NCBI RefSeq assembly: GCF_024357955.1
Contig: NZ_JANEYT010000030.1
Span: 1-62,670, forward strand
Direction: 5' to 3'
Length of the DNA stretch: 62,670 nt
Source of the DNA: Photobacterium pectinilyticum
Lineage (GTDB): Bacteria > Pseudomonadota > Gammaproteobacteria > Enterobacterales > Vibrionaceae
The notes below the pieces were generated by a model. The model searched no databases and had not been told where the DNA came from. It saw only the letters and a program-made list of their open reading frames with translations. The position numbers and the translations under genes were made by a program. Positions 1-8,261 of this stretch are shown one piece after another (positions within the stretch are counted from its first letter, which is position 1; each line of letters starts with the position of its first letter).

Positions 1-89
1 CCCTTGAGCAACATTGTAATATGAGTAGATTGGCTATCGGTGAGTTCCGCCAGTTGGGTGACAAATTTACGAAAGTGGGCTTGGAGCAT
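1..89 (-). CDS. Partial 5' end of a gene, possibly a transposase
   Basis: A reading frame begins with ATG at 89-87 on the minus strand and runs off the window after 29 codons, starting MLQAHFRKFVTQLAELTDSQ. A good ribosome binding site (GGAGGG) lies about six bases upstream. The short basic and helical N-terminus followed by LAELTDSQ resembles the starts of some IS1595-like transposases, but that is an impression from little sequence. IS110 debris nearby makes a mobile element plausible. The rest of the gene lies outside the window. Confidence 0.4.
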   Translation of the reverse strand, partial: MLQAHFRKFVTQLAELTDSQSTHITMLLK

Positions 90-232
90 AAAAATTCCCT
101 CCAGTTGCTGCCTACTTTAAGTTTAGCAACAACTTAAGGGAACATAGCGATTCATAATGAGAAATACTGTAACCTTAAATCATGTACTCTAGCCTGATAC
201 GAACAGTTTCAGAACATATTTTTTATCGAGGT

Positions 233-256
233 AAAAAAAAGCCGCCATATGGCGGC
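233..256 (-). terminator. Perfect GC-rich palindrome with T-run on minus strand
   Basis: A perfect 16-base palindrome GCCGCCATATGGCGGC at 241-256 is followed on the minus strand by eight T residues (233-240). This is the form of a Rho-independent terminator for minus-strand transcription. No intact gene ends here, so it may be a leftover of a gene that has been lost. Confidence 0.5.
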
Positions 257-402
257 TGGCCCATGAAGGGAAGGGTAAAATTCTCTGGTTAGATACGTCA
301 TATTGCAATGAACAAGAACCATTATCTACACGATTTCGAATATATTCAATTATTAAAAATAACAAATCACTTCTGTAATTTACTAAATGGCGGTTATCTT
401 AA
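241..402. repeat. Duplicated hairpin-bearing block, copy 1
   Basis: The block starts with the GCCGCCAT palindrome at 241 and ends with an AT-rich conserved core at about 337-400 (CGAATATATTCAATTATTAA, then ACTTCTGTAATTTACTAAAT and CGGTTAT). A second copy begins at 477 and has its core at about 576-640. The two cores are about 90 percent identical by eye with one indel. The middle parts are more diverged but share GTCAT and ATCTA segments in the same order. Confidence 0.6.
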
Positions 403-476
403 ATCTACCTCGAACTGACGTGAACTTGGGATTGTTAGACTTTAAGCGCAGCTCTAAGCAGAGAAGTAAGATTAAA

Positions 477-640
477 AGCCGCCATAGCTATGGCTGGTAT
501 TAGCTATGACGGCTATTCATATTGCTTGTTTGGATAGGTCATCCAAACAAGCAGGTATCATCATCTATATAAGTGCGAATATATTCAATTATTAAAATTA
601 ACAAACTACTTCTGTAATTTACTAAATGACGGTTATATTA
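477..640. repeat. Duplicated hairpin-bearing block, copy 2
   Basis: This second copy carries two hairpins in a row. The first has arms at 477-490 and 501-514 with 13 of 14 bases paired and a 10-base loop. The second has a perfect 12-base stem GCTTGTTTGGAT at 524-535 with its complement at 541-552 and a 5-base loop. The AT-rich conserved core follows at 576-640. No reading frame of note is present. It could be an IS flank, a degenerate MITE or a structured RNA. Confidence 0.6.
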
Positions 641-734
641 GTAGCTAACGAAGTGAACAAAGAACTCAGGGGAAAATGCCGCAAGGGCAGTAATGTGGCG
701 TGATGAATCAGCAGAGAAATACTTCGGCAGTTAG

Positions 735-854
735 CTCACCGAATTAAAACGAAGAAAACCATTTAATGTTGCTGTTGTTGCTTTGGCTAATAAGGTAGCA
801 CGTATAGCTTGGTTAGTGATGATTGAGAAAAAAACATTTAAAATTAGAAGCTAA
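735..854 (+). pseudogene. IS110-family transposase remnant, C-terminal end
   Basis: The frame 735-854 translates to LTELKRRKPFNVAVVALANK and continues VARIAWLVMIEKKTFKIRS before a TAA stop. The block R-K-P-x-N-V-A-V-V-A-L-A-N-K-x-A-R-x-A-W is the hallmark C-terminus of IS110-family DEDD transposases. An in-frame TAG at 732-734 closes the frame upstream, and no N-terminal DEDD domain is visible in the preceding 700 bases. It is therefore a fragment, not an active element. Confidence 0.75.
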
Positions 855-1456
855 TACAGAGTTTGCAATGATAGCCATTGATGACAAAACGGTTAGACCA
901 CGAGATTGAAGACCTGATGGACAGAACCGTAATAGCATGCTTTCACATTTTTGAGGACAATCTGGCACGGATCTCATCGTCGAGCTGGGGCTAATGACGA
1001 TCTCATAAAGACTCTTAATAGATTAGCGCAAACCAACTCCCTTATCGGGTTTATCACTTGTAAAACGGGACGTACCATACATTTGTCCAGAGGTGTGTTT
1101 TTAGCCGATCACAGCAAACACGCCTTTGTCCAAAACTGAGTTAGCGACAACTATCAGACCCTGAGCCTGTTCTTTCGTTATGTAAGCCACATCCCTTAGT
1201 GACCGCGTAACAATGCCATATCTCTCATTTTTAACAAATGTTATCTACACGGTATAAATTGACGGATTTTGGAAAAGGCTTTTTGGAATATTGATGAGTT
1301 GCTATTTTTTTTCGTTTATAAGTTGCTGATTATAATCAAACTATTTCATTTGCAAGTGGCGTGGCCATCTGGAAGTCCTTCCGGCTTTCTTTGGGCATTT
1401 CCGGTTTATTACCTTCTTTCCCAACAACATCTATCACAATAGAGGTATTTAGCTTT
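855..1456. other. Intergenic stretch without a recognised gene
   Basis: Downstream of the IS110 scrap the sequence holds only a 62-codon frame at 951-1139. It has no good ribosome binding site and a composition unlike a conserved protein. This is probably IS flank or decayed DNA. The last 150 bases become AT-rich and lead into the modA control region. I see no RNA gene. Confidence 0.5.
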
Positions 1457-1484
1457 ACCGTTATATACTTTAGTATATAACGGT
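1457..1484. promoter_or_regulatory. ModE operator
   Basis: A perfect 11-6-11 inverted repeat, ACCGTTATATA at 1457-1467 and TATATAACGGT at 1474-1484, lies 23 bases upstream of modA. The known E. coli ModE consensus is ATCGNTATATA, six to eight bases, then TATATANCGAT. This site matches it closely. Its position next to the gene start fits repression by molybdate-bound ModE. No modE gene is in the window, so the regulator must be encoded elsewhere. Confidence 0.9.
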
Positions 1485-1507
1485 ATTTTTGCTTTGAGGG
1501 TATTGAG

Positions 1508-2290
1508 ATGAAGTGCTGGAAGAGGCGAGTAGTCGCTGTTGCTATGTCAGTGTTGTCTTTCTCAAGTGTTGCAGTTGAGAAGGTAACCGTATTTGCTGCG
1601 TCTTCGTTGACCAACGCGATGAACGAGGTTGTGATAGCCTACGAGCGAAAAACGGGCGATAAACCGACGGTTTCTTATGCATCCTCTTCAGCGCTTGCGC
1701 GTCAAATAGCCCAAGGGGCTCCGGCTGATATTTACCTTTCTGCCAATGAAAAGTGGATGGACTATCTCTCGGAACAAGGTGTCATTGACCCCTCCACAAG
1801 GAAGCCTTTGCTGCATAACAGCTTGGTGATGGTTGCACCAAATGATTACCCACAACAAAATATTGCGTTGAATGCTTCATGGGATATGGCAAAAGCATTG
1901 GATGGAACTCGCCTTGCCGTTGGTGATCCAAACCATGTGCCGGCAGGGATATACACGAAAGAAGCGTTAGAGCATATCGGTTTATGGCAACAGGCAGAAC
2001 GTCTATTGGCAAGAGCGAACAATGTACGTGGCGCACTGTTGCTGGTAGAAAGACAAGAAGCATTGCTCGGCGTGGTATATAAAACGGATGCACTGATTTC
2101 CAAAAAAGTGAAGATTGTTGCTGAGCTTCCACCCGCGAGCCATACCGCGATCACATACCCTGTTGCCATGGTGAAAGGGCGTCAGAGTCAAAGTGCAAAA
2201 GGTTTTTATGATTTCCTTAATTCGGAACAGGCGGCTGCCATATTCAATGCGTATGGCTTCGGCGACATTCGTATCAGGGGTATCAATTAG
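1508..2290 (+). CDS. modA: Molybdate ABC transporter substrate-binding protein ModA
   Basis: A 260-residue periplasmic binding protein with an N-terminal signal peptide (residues 1 to about 22, ending SSVAVEK). It has the ModA/WtpA signature of a serine-rich anion-binding start, VFAASSLTNAM near residue 30, then SYASSSALARQI and GAPADIYLSAN. ModA binds molybdate or tungstate and delivers it to ModB. A GAGGG ribosome binding site sits eight bases before the ATG. It is the first gene of modABC, directly behind a ModE operator. The stop codon overlaps the GTG start of modB by one base, indicating translational coupling. Length matches E. coli ModA (257). Confidence 0.95.
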   Translation: MKCWKRRVVAVAMSVLSFSSVAVEKVTVFAASSLTNAMNEVVIAYERKTGDKPTVSYASSSALARQIAQGAPADIYLSANEKWMDYLSEQGVIDPSTRKPLLHNSLVMVAPNDYPQQNIALNASWDMAKALDGTRLAVGDPNHVPAGIYTKEALEHIGLWQQAERLLARANNVRGALLLVERQEALLGVVYKTDALISKKVKIVAELPPASHTAITYPVAMVKGRQSQSAKGFYDFLNSEQAAAIFNAYGFGDIRIRGIN

Positions 2291-2979
2291 TGTTAACCGA
2301 ATATGAGGTTCAAGCGTTACTGCTTAGCTTAAAAATTGCCAGTGTTGCGGTGGTTGTTAGTTTACCCTTCGGTATTCTGTGTGCGTGGTTACTGGCGCGC
2401 TGTCAATTTGTAGGGAAGTCATTACTTGATGGCCTGGTGCATTTGCCTTTGGTACTCCCACCCGTTGTTATCGGTTACTTGTTACTGGTGGTGATGGGGC
2501 GTCAGGGCATTATTGGTAAAGCGCTATATGAATGGTTCGGCCTGACATTCAGTTTCAGCTGGCGCGGTGCTGTGTTAGCTGTTGCAGTGGTTTCCTTTCC
2601 GCTAATGGTGCGTTCAATCCGTTTGGCGCTTGAAAGTGTTGATTACAAACTTGAACAGGCAGCCCGAACGCTCGGGGCCAGCCCGATAAAGGTGTTTTTT
2701 ACCATTACCTTGCCACTGACATTACCGGGGGTTTTGACTGGGGCTATTTTGGCCTTTGCCCGTGCACTGGGAGAGTTTGGTGCAACCATTACGTTTGTGT
2801 CGAACATCCCGGGAGAAACTCAAACTATACCCTTGGCAATGTATTCATTCATTGAAACCCCAGGTGCCGAAGATCAAGCTGCTCGGTTATGCGTAATTGC
2901 TATCGTGATTGCTTTGGTATCGATACTTGCTTCTGAGTGGTTTTCTCGGGCCGCTCGGCAGCGATTGGAGGCCAGATGA
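2290..2979 (+). CDS. modB: Molybdate ABC transporter permease ModB
   Basis: A 229-residue inner-membrane permease with about five hydrophobic segments. The cytoplasmic EAA loop (EQAARTLGASPIKVFFTITL, about residues 120-140) contacts the ATPase, followed by LPGVLTGAILAFARALGEFG, which is characteristic of CysW/ModB-type permeases. The start is GTG at 2290, sharing its G with the modA stop TAG. The stop TGA overlaps the modC ATG. Length is the same as E. coli ModB. It forms the membrane channel of ModBC for periplasmic molybdate handed over by ModA. Confidence 0.95.
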   Translation: MLTEYEVQALLLSLKIASVAVVVSLPFGILCAWLLARCQFVGKSLLDGLVHLPLVLPPVVIGYLLLVVMGRQGIIGKALYEWFGLTFSFSWRGAVLAVAVVSFPLMVRSIRLALESVDYKLEQAARTLGASPIKVFFTITLPLTLPGVLTGAILAFARALGEFGATITFVSNIPGETQTIPLAMYSFIETPGAEDQAARLCVIAIVIALVSILASEWFSRAARQRLEAR

Positions 2980-4061
2980 TTTCTATCGATGTACAGCAGA
3001 AACTTGGTGATCTTGATTTGGATGTTCAGCTTGAATTACCTCTGCAGGGAATTACGGCTATTTTTGGTCGCTCAGGTGCGGGTAAGACATCGCTCATCAA
3101 TGTTCTTAGTGGTTTGACGATGCCAGATTCTGGCGCTATTTCACTGGGTCAACATGTGTTGTATAACCAGCAATTAGGCATAAACCTACCTCCAGAAAAA
3201 CGCCGTATTGGTTATGTGTTTCAGGATGCAAGGTTGTTTTCTCACTATACGGTAGCGGGTAATCTACGGTATGGCTGCAAGGGTGAAAATTTGGAACAAT
3301 TTCATTCTGTCACTCAACTGTTGGGGGTAGAGCGACTGCTGAACCGTTATCCGGCTTCGTTATCTGGCGGAGAAAAGCAGCGGGTGGCAATAGGTCGCGC
3401 ATTACTGTCCAACCCGTCGATGTTGTTAATGGATGAGCCATTGGCGTCACTCGATCTACCGCGCAAGCAAGAGTTGATGCCGTACTTGGAACGCCTTGCC
3501 AAAGAGGTCAAAATCCCGATTGTTTACGTTACCCACAGTCTGGATGAAATTTTACGCCTAGCGGATCATATGGCGATGATCCATCAAGGAAAGGTGGTGG
3601 CTTCGGGCCATATTAACAGTGTTTGGGGATCGCCTGAGATGCGGCCTTGGCTACCGGCTAAGGAACAAAGCTCGTTACTTAGCGCTCGTGTCAATCATCA
3701 CCACCCTCACTATGCGTTAACACAGATAATGCTCACCCACGATGCATATTTGTGGGTAAATCGCTTGCAGAGTATGCGAGGTGAGTGGGTTCGGGTACGT
3801 GTTCACTCTAACGATGTTTCACTGACCAAGGTGAAATCAGAGCAAACGAGTATCCGAAATATACTGGCAGCTAAGGTTGATAAAATTCACTCGGTAGATG
3901 AGCAAGAGCGGATTGAAGTTCGTTTAAAGGTAGGTGAAGCTCAACTGTGGGCCAATATCACGAAGTGGGCGGCCGACGAACTTGATTTGTCTATTGGTGA
4001 TAAAGTTTTTGCCCAAATCAAAGGTGTCAGTGTTACTCAAGAAGATCTAGCAACCATGTAA
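2976..4061 (+). CDS. modC: Molybdate ABC transporter ATP-binding protein ModC
   Basis: A 361-residue ABC ATPase. Walker A GRSGAGKTS lies at residues 31-39, the signature LSGGEKQR at 129-136, and Walker B MLLMDEP at 149-155. The C-terminal third is a Mop/TOBE-like domain, as in E. coli ModC (352 residues), where molybdate binding can regulate transport. The start is placed at the ATG at 2976, which overlaps the modB stop as ATGA and follows a TTGGAGG ribosome binding site. A longer frame from 2937 would lie inside modB and is less likely. A terminator follows 27 bases after the stop. Confidence 0.95.
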   Translation: MISIDVQQKLGDLDLDVQLELPLQGITAIFGRSGAGKTSLINVLSGLTMPDSGAISLGQHVLYNQQLGINLPPEKRRIGYVFQDARLFSHYTVAGNLRYGCKGENLEQFHSVTQLLGVERLLNRYPASLSGGEKQRVAIGRALLSNPSMLLMDEPLASLDLPRKQELMPYLERLAKEVKIPIVYVTHSLDEILRLADHMAMIHQGKVVASGHINSVWGSPEMRPWLPAKEQSSLLSARVNHHHPHYALTQIMLTHDAYLWVNRLQSMRGEWVRVRVHSNDVSLTKVKSEQTSIRNILAAKVDKIHSVDEQERIEVRLKVGEAQLWANITKWAADELDLSIGDKVFAQIKGVSVTQEDLATM

Positions 4062-4087
4062 CTATATTCAGTTAGGATTAACGTTTG

Positions 4088-4117
4088 AAAGTACCAGCTA
4101 TTGTTGGTACTTTTTTG
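4088..4117 (+). terminator. Rho-independent terminator of modABC
   Basis: A 9-base stem AAAGTACCA (4088-4096) pairs with TGGTACTTT (4105-4113) across an 8-base loop, and a T-rich tail follows. It ends the modABC transcript. Confidence 0.85.
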
Positions 4118-4557
4118 TTTCTAATTGATCTTAGTCAATCATAAAAAATTGATAAGTATAATTTTTTATTTCAATTATTTTTATATTTTTGTTGTTGATG
4201 CTTATTTTGAAAAATATAATTTATTTGATGTGTCAAAGTTGAACCTTTAATTGTACATGTGAGTTAGCATATGCATGCATTATTGTTTACTTATTCTATT
4301 AGCGGATGGTTCTTATATTTCATTGGCTTAAGTTGGATATTGACGTTCATTGAGCAGTTTTTCTTTGTTAATTGTTTGTCAGGTTCTTGAGAATATCAGC
4401 GTTGCATATTGAATGATTAAGCGGGGAGTAAGTATAGTGTGCTTCGTAAAAAGCGTGAAGCAAATTTATTTATTGTGTTTTATTAGGCTAAATTAGTACT
4501 ACATCTATTATATTATTGAGCCTAATAAAATACACCAAATGTCAAATAAGGTGTGTT
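4118..4557. other. AT-rich intergenic region with a possible 39-codon frame
   Basis: About 440 bases of strongly AT-rich sequence precede the CAP-domain lipoprotein gene and probably hold its promoter. One small frame on the plus strand, ATG 4271 to TGA 4390, would encode a 39-residue hydrophobic peptide beginning MHALLFTYSISGWFLYFIGL. It lacks a convincing ribosome binding site, and AT-rich DNA readily gives such hydrophobic frames, so I do not call it a gene. Confidence 0.4.
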
Positions 4558-5169
4558 ATGAAAGTTGTACCCATATTAGCGTTGTCAGCATTGTTATTGT
4601 CTGGTTGTGGTGGTTCCTCATCAGGCACCGATAACACTGAAAATACAGTCCAGCTGCCTGAGGATAGTGGTGATACAGGCACTAACCCTGGTGATGATAA
4701 CAATACCGGTGGTGATGAAGGCAATACTGATCCTGATCCAGGCCCTGGAGATACTTTTGCAGAGCAGATGCTGTATGCGGTGAACCAAGTACGTTCAGAA
4801 TCTCAGAACTGTGGTGGTGAAATTATGCCAGCGGTAGACGCGTTGGAGTGGGATCTTGACTTGCAAGATGCGGCATACCGTCATTCCAGTGATATGGCCA
4901 ACAATAACTTTATGAGCCATACGGGTTCTGACAATAGCTCACCTGAAGATCGTATCAATGCAACCGGTTATTCATGGTCAACATGGGCTGAAAACGTTGC
5001 TGCAGGACAAAAAGATATTGATGCAGTAATGACTTCTTGGATGAACAGTTCGGGTCACTGTAAAAACATTATGAATGGCAGTGTAACCGAAATGGGAGCC
5101 TCTTTTGTTGAAAACTCTGACGCATCATACGGTATTTACTGGACTCAAGTGTTTGCTAAGCCGCGCTAA
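4558..5169 (+). CDS. CAP/SCP-domain lipoprotein
   Basis: A 203-residue predicted lipoprotein. The signal peptide ends in the lipobox LLSGC with Cys17, and +2 Gly favours outer-membrane sorting. A Ser/Asp/Gly-rich acidic linker covers residues 18-70. A CAP (SCP/PR-1) domain follows, with the conserved histidine of FMSHTG, the glutamate of TWAENVAAG and the HCKNIMNG block, ending in YGIYWTQVFAKPR. Two or more cysteines suggest a disulfide. Bacterial CAP proteins have no settled common function. The start is the ATG at 4558, with an AAGG site seven bases upstream; a TTG at 4516 would put a non-secretory extension before the signal peptide. It is a single gene with its own terminator. Confidence 0.85.
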   Translation: MKVVPILALSALLLSGCGGSSSGTDNTENTVQLPEDSGDTGTNPGDDNNTGGDEGNTDPDPGPGDTFAEQMLYAVNQVRSESQNCGGEIMPAVDALEWDLDLQDAAYRHSSDMANNNFMSHTGSDNSSPEDRINATGYSWSTWAENVAAGQKDIDAVMTSWMNSSGHCKNIMNGSVTEMGASFVENSDASYGIYWTQVFAKPR

Positions 5170-5196
5170 CGTCATGGTTGAATAAGCAATATACTT

Positions 5197-5220
5197 AGCC
5201 GCCAATTATGGCGGCTTTCT
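5197..5220 (+). terminator. Rho-independent terminator
   Basis: Stem AGCCGCCA (5197-5204) and TGGCGGCT (5209-5216) with loop ATTA and a short T-rich tail, 27 bases after the CAP lipoprotein stop. It lies between convergent genes and may act in both directions. Confidence 0.8.
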
Positions 5221-5262
5221 ATATTGAACGGATGATAGAAATATGTCCTACTAATCCATGAT

Positions 5263-5994
5263 TTAATTCGCATCCGTGTAATGGTCACAGTTGCAATCCA
5301 TTCTTTTGTTACGCATCTCGCCCATAAAAAAACGTCGAACATTGGCTTTCATATAAGTCAGCCCCATTTTAATGAAGCCGTCTTGCTCAAGGCGACGAGG
5401 GTCAAACCAGAAACGAACAGGGATCATTCGGTAACGCCATGTTTTAGCCGCGCGGTTGGCATAATCACAGTCTTCGCAAAGCGCGATGCTTGGGTCAAAG
5501 CCGCCAATCTCGTTGTGAACGCGTTTGGTCGAAAACGTGCAGGCACCAACAGCGGTAGGGAAGAAAAACGAAGTGCTAAACAGCCCTGCATTGAATAGCG
5601 CATAGCCCACCTTGTAACTGAACGACAAATCTTTGGCTTCCATGTAGGATCCGGCCACTTCGAGTTTTCGGCTTTCCAATTCATACAGTGCATTGGTTAA
5701 GAAAGTCGGGCTTAGCCGAACATCGGCATCAAGGAATAATAGCCTTTCATATTTGGCGAGTTGAGCACCGGTATTACGGCCAAGGCTGGTCCCTCGTTGA
5801 TTCATTTTATGAACAGCCAAGCTGGGTAAAGCCTGTTCGAACCCCCTGGCGACTTCACAAGTGTTATCGTCGCTGTTGGAATCGACCACGATAACCTCGT
5901 ACTGCTGGTGGCTTTGTTTGCTTAAGTCTTCCAGTAGGCGGCCAATGCGTTTTTCTTCATTCAGTGTGATGATCACAATACTTAAAGGGGTCAT
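5263..5994 (-). CDS. Family 2 glycosyltransferase
   Basis: A 243-residue GT-A fold glycosyltransferase of family GT2. The N-terminus LSIVIITLNEEKRIGRLLEDL gives the nucleotide-binding strand, then VIVVDSNSDDNT, and the metal-binding DxD-type motif FLDADVRL lies near residue 92. There are no long membrane segments apart from a hydrophobic patch (LFSTSFFFPTAVGA), so it is probably cytoplasmic or membrane-associated. The C-terminus is cysteine and aspartate rich (MDCNCDHYTDAN). GGAGA lies upstream of the ATG. The substrate cannot be told from sequence. It stands alone, with about 100 bases separating it from the hydrolase gene upstream. Confidence 0.8.
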   Translation of the reverse strand: MTPLSIVIITLNEEKRIGRLLEDLSKQSHQQYEVIVVDSNSDDNTCEVARGFEQALPSLAVHKMNQRGTSLGRNTGAQLAKYERLLFLDADVRLSPTFLTNALYELESRKLEVAGSYMEAKDLSFSYKVGYALFNAGLFSTSFFFPTAVGACTFSTKRVHNEIGGFDPSIALCEDCDYANRAAKTWRYRMIPVRFWFDPRRLEQDGFIKMGLTYMKANVRRFFMGEMRNKRMDCNCDHYTDAN

Positions 5995-6095
5995 AACTAT
6001 CTCCGGTATTCGTATTAACTGAAGATAGTTTGCAAGCTTTTGGTTGAATTAATTCTGAGGGCGATATTCATAGCGTATTCATATTCAGGTTATCG

Positions 6096-6893
6096 CTAGG
6101 AGTGGCGTTGATAAAACAGTCGTACTTTATCGATTAACCAATCCGGGTCATCGGTTGGTAGATCATGACCGGCAGTTGGGTGGATCAACAATGGTATGTG
6201 CCAGGTTTTAGTTAACACCTTACTGCATGAGATATCGACGAGGGCATCATTCTGGCTGCCAATAAGCAGGGTTTGCGAGGCGGGATTGCCGTGATACTGA
6301 TAGCGGCTGGCTGCATAGAGTTGGCGTAGCGCATTGGACGCTGAGACTGGGTTGGTGTGACGCCAGTCTACCCAACTGTCTATGATCTCGGTGGATGATA
6401 GGTGGGTGGTCATATTAAAGATCAGTGCTTCGCGTTTCGCTTCCGACAGAAAAAAATACCGCAGTATATTGCTGTACTGTTGCCATTTAAGCCTATTGGT
6501 GAAAGGGGAGTAGTTACTGAGACTGGCGTTTATTAGTATGGCGGAATGGATACTTTGCGGGAACTTTTGCATCCATTCCAGCGCAATCATTCCTCCCATT
6601 GATATCGCAATGATATCAATGTCTCCCTTTTCCATTTGAGCTCGAGTTGTTTGTGCTGATTGAGCTTGGTAGTTAGTCAATTGGGTATGAAGGTCGTCTA
6701 CCATGTCAGAGATGTGAGTGGCCGATTGCTCGTTATGTCGGGAGCCGTTTCCCGCAATATCAAAGGCGATGATCTCTCGCTGAGGAAAAGCAGCTTTTAA
6801 TTTCTCAGTAAATATTCCCCAATGACGAGCTTCTCGTAATAGACCCCTGATTAACAAAATTGGTCGATTAGTATTTTTGGGAAATGGGCTCAT
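6096..6893 (-). CDS. Alpha/beta-fold hydrolase
   Basis: A 265-residue alpha/beta hydrolase. The oxyanion region is ILLIRGLLREARHWG, the nucleophile elbow is AISMGGM with Ser98, the acid is probably the Asp in GSQNDALVD, and the catalytic His is in TAGHDLP near the C-terminus. There is no signal peptide. The architecture fits esterase or lipase-like enzymes; the substrate is unknown. It lies 21 bases downstream of the M14-type peptidase gene in the same direction, so the two are probably cotranscribed, with the hydrolase second. No strong ribosome binding site is visible, which would fit translational coupling. Confidence 0.8.
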   Translation of the reverse strand: MSPFPKNTNRPILLIRGLLREARHWGIFTEKLKAAFPQREIIAFDIAGNGSRHNEQSATHISDMVDDLHTQLTNYQAQSAQTTRAQMEKGDIDIIAISMGGMIALEWMQKFPQSIHSAILINASLSNYSPFTNRLKWQQYSNILRYFFLSEAKREALIFNMTTHLSSTEIIDSWVDWRHTNPVSASNALRQLYAASRYQYHGNPASQTLLIGSQNDALVDISCSKVLTKTWHIPLLIHPTAGHDLPTDDPDWLIDKVRLFYQRHS

Positions 6894-6914
6894 AGTAACG
6901 TCTTGGCTATTGGA

Positions 6915-7973
6915 TTAGGTTGTCTTGGTTAGATCGTGTGGATACCAGAGCGATTTTGCTTGCTGGGAAAATGCATCATTTTGCTCGCTCAAGTACCAGT
7001 GCTGGTATGAATAGGTCGCATTCATTAGAAACTCGTTTAACGTTAAGTGAGTTCGCATCACACGCTGGATCCTGTGTGGTTTTACTGGGTGAAAAGGTCC
7101 AATACGGTCGAGGAGCTGCAGTGGGTTTTTTCGAACCCATCGCCAAGATCCCATCTCAAGTGTGATCGGGAGTAGGTGCTGCTGACGACTCTCGGTGATG
7201 TCATACAAGTAATCCCATAAGTCGCCATGGCAAGTGTAATGCTTAGTTTGGGGCTCAAACACATAATTCTGGTAGGGAAAGGCATTTAAAAATAGCGTCC
7301 TTAAGTGGTACAGCGCCCCAATTTGAGCAATGGGCGTAAGTTTGCTTTTGGCATAGGGGAACCATAGGCGATCTCTTGTTCCAAATCCTGAATGGCAATC
7401 GAGAGCGAGGGTCAACGGGCTGGTTTGGGTCGCGAGAAGCACCTCATTAATCAGTGTTTGGGATTCTACTTCCATACCGTCAGCCGCTTTACCACGATAC
7501 CAAGGGATGAATTTTGATATCCGGTGACCGCCAACAAGCCACGCAGTAGACTCTTTACTGTCCACCGGTGCGTTCCTCATTAAATCGACATGGTTACCGT
7601 TAGAGCGATAACGCTTTGCCATACCGACAGGGTTTAACAGAGGAATAAAAATGAGTTTAATTCGGCGTAATTTCTGTTGTAAAGCTTCGTCCCAATGAAG
7701 GCGATGGCATAGGCTTTCTAGTAGAGATATAACGACTTGGCTACCGATACGCTCGAGGCCGTGTACGCCGCCAACGAAAAATAGACACGGTGAGTAGCTT
7801 TCAATAGCACCAAGGCTGATTTTATAGATGGGCAGCGGAAAATTATCAAGTTCCGCATAGTTCGTCACTTCCGTTGAGTTACCAATGTGCTTTAACGCTG
7901 GAATAGAATGATCAATGATGTTTTCGAGCCGCCTGAGCTCGGGTAATCGCCAGTATATACCTTCTTTGCTCAA
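6915..7973 (-). CDS. M14-family zinc carboxypeptidase-like protein
   Basis: A 352-residue protein with the zinc-site pattern of M14 peptidases: H71 and E74 in GGVHGLERIG, H194 in LALDCHSGFGTR, and E273 in TLEMGSWRW as the probable catalytic glutamate. Asn and Arg residues (RYRSNGNHVDLMRN) fit the substrate-binding NxxR region. There is no signal peptide, so it is probably cytoplasmic. The start is TTG at 7973, supported by an AAGGAG site nine bases upstream and no better codon nearby. It is first in a two-gene operon with the alpha/beta hydrolase, suggesting joint processing of a peptide or amide substrate (inference). Confidence 0.8.
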   Translation of the reverse strand: MSKEGIYWRLPELRRLENIIDHSIPALKHIGNSTEVTNYAELDNFPLPIYKISLGAIESYSPCLFFVGGVHGLERIGSQVVISLLESLCHRLHWDEALQQKLRRIKLIFIPLLNPVGMAKRYRSNGNHVDLMRNAPVDSKESTAWLVGGHRISKFIPWYRGKAADGMEVESQTLINEVLLATQTSPLTLALDCHSGFGTRDRLWFPYAKSKLTPIAQIGALYHLRTLFLNAFPYQNYVFEPQTKHYTCHGDLWDYLYDITESRQQHLLPITLEMGSWRWVRKNPLQLLDRIGPFHPVKPHRIQRVMRTHLTLNEFLMNATYSYQHWYLSEQNDAFSQQAKSLWYPHDLTKTT

Positions 7974-8067
7974 TGCTATGCACTCCTTGGCCTTTGGTAT
8001 TACTTTACGCCCACTGTTTTACACCTAGATGTCATTATAGGAAACGAACTAGAGCATATTGATCATT

Positions 8068-8229
8068 ATACCAACCTACATAAATATTTGATCAGTCTTG
8101 CTGGTTAAAACCGCTGTTCTCTGCGTTAGATATTTTGTAATTAGAGCCACTAGTTACTGCAATATCTGCTTTGATGACAACGATTTTTCCAGTGCAAATA
8201 CTTGATCAACGACTTATCCAGATTGGTAT
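8068..8229. repeat. 162-bp element with 27-bp imperfect terminal inverted repeats
   Basis: The left end ATACCAACCTACATAAATAT continues TTGATCA (8068-8094). The right end, read on the minus strand from 8229, is ATACCAATCTGGATAAGTCG then TTGATCA. The two ends match at 21 of 27 positions in inverted orientation. The roughly 100 bases between carry no reading frame. Other copies in the window (39331, 43567) consist of the same two ends overlapped at TTGATCA, giving 48 bp. It looks like a MITE or the long form of a dispersed palindromic repeat. It occupies most of the 290-base gap between genes. Confidence 0.7.
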
Positions 8230-8261
8230 TATCACCAACTTGGAGGTGTGGAGAGAAAGCA

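Noticed and set aside
241..640. Integron attC-like (VCR) sites
   Set aside because: Hairpins are present, but the RYYYAAC and GTTRRRY core sites expected for attC are not found at the right places.
951..1139. 62-codon open frame near the IS110 fragment
   Set aside because: No ribosome binding site, no recognisable motif, and a location in decayed DNA.
4271..4390. 39-codon hydrophobic frame MHALLFTYSISGWFLYFIGL onward
   Set aside because: No clear ribosome binding site in very AT-rich DNA, where such frames arise by chance.
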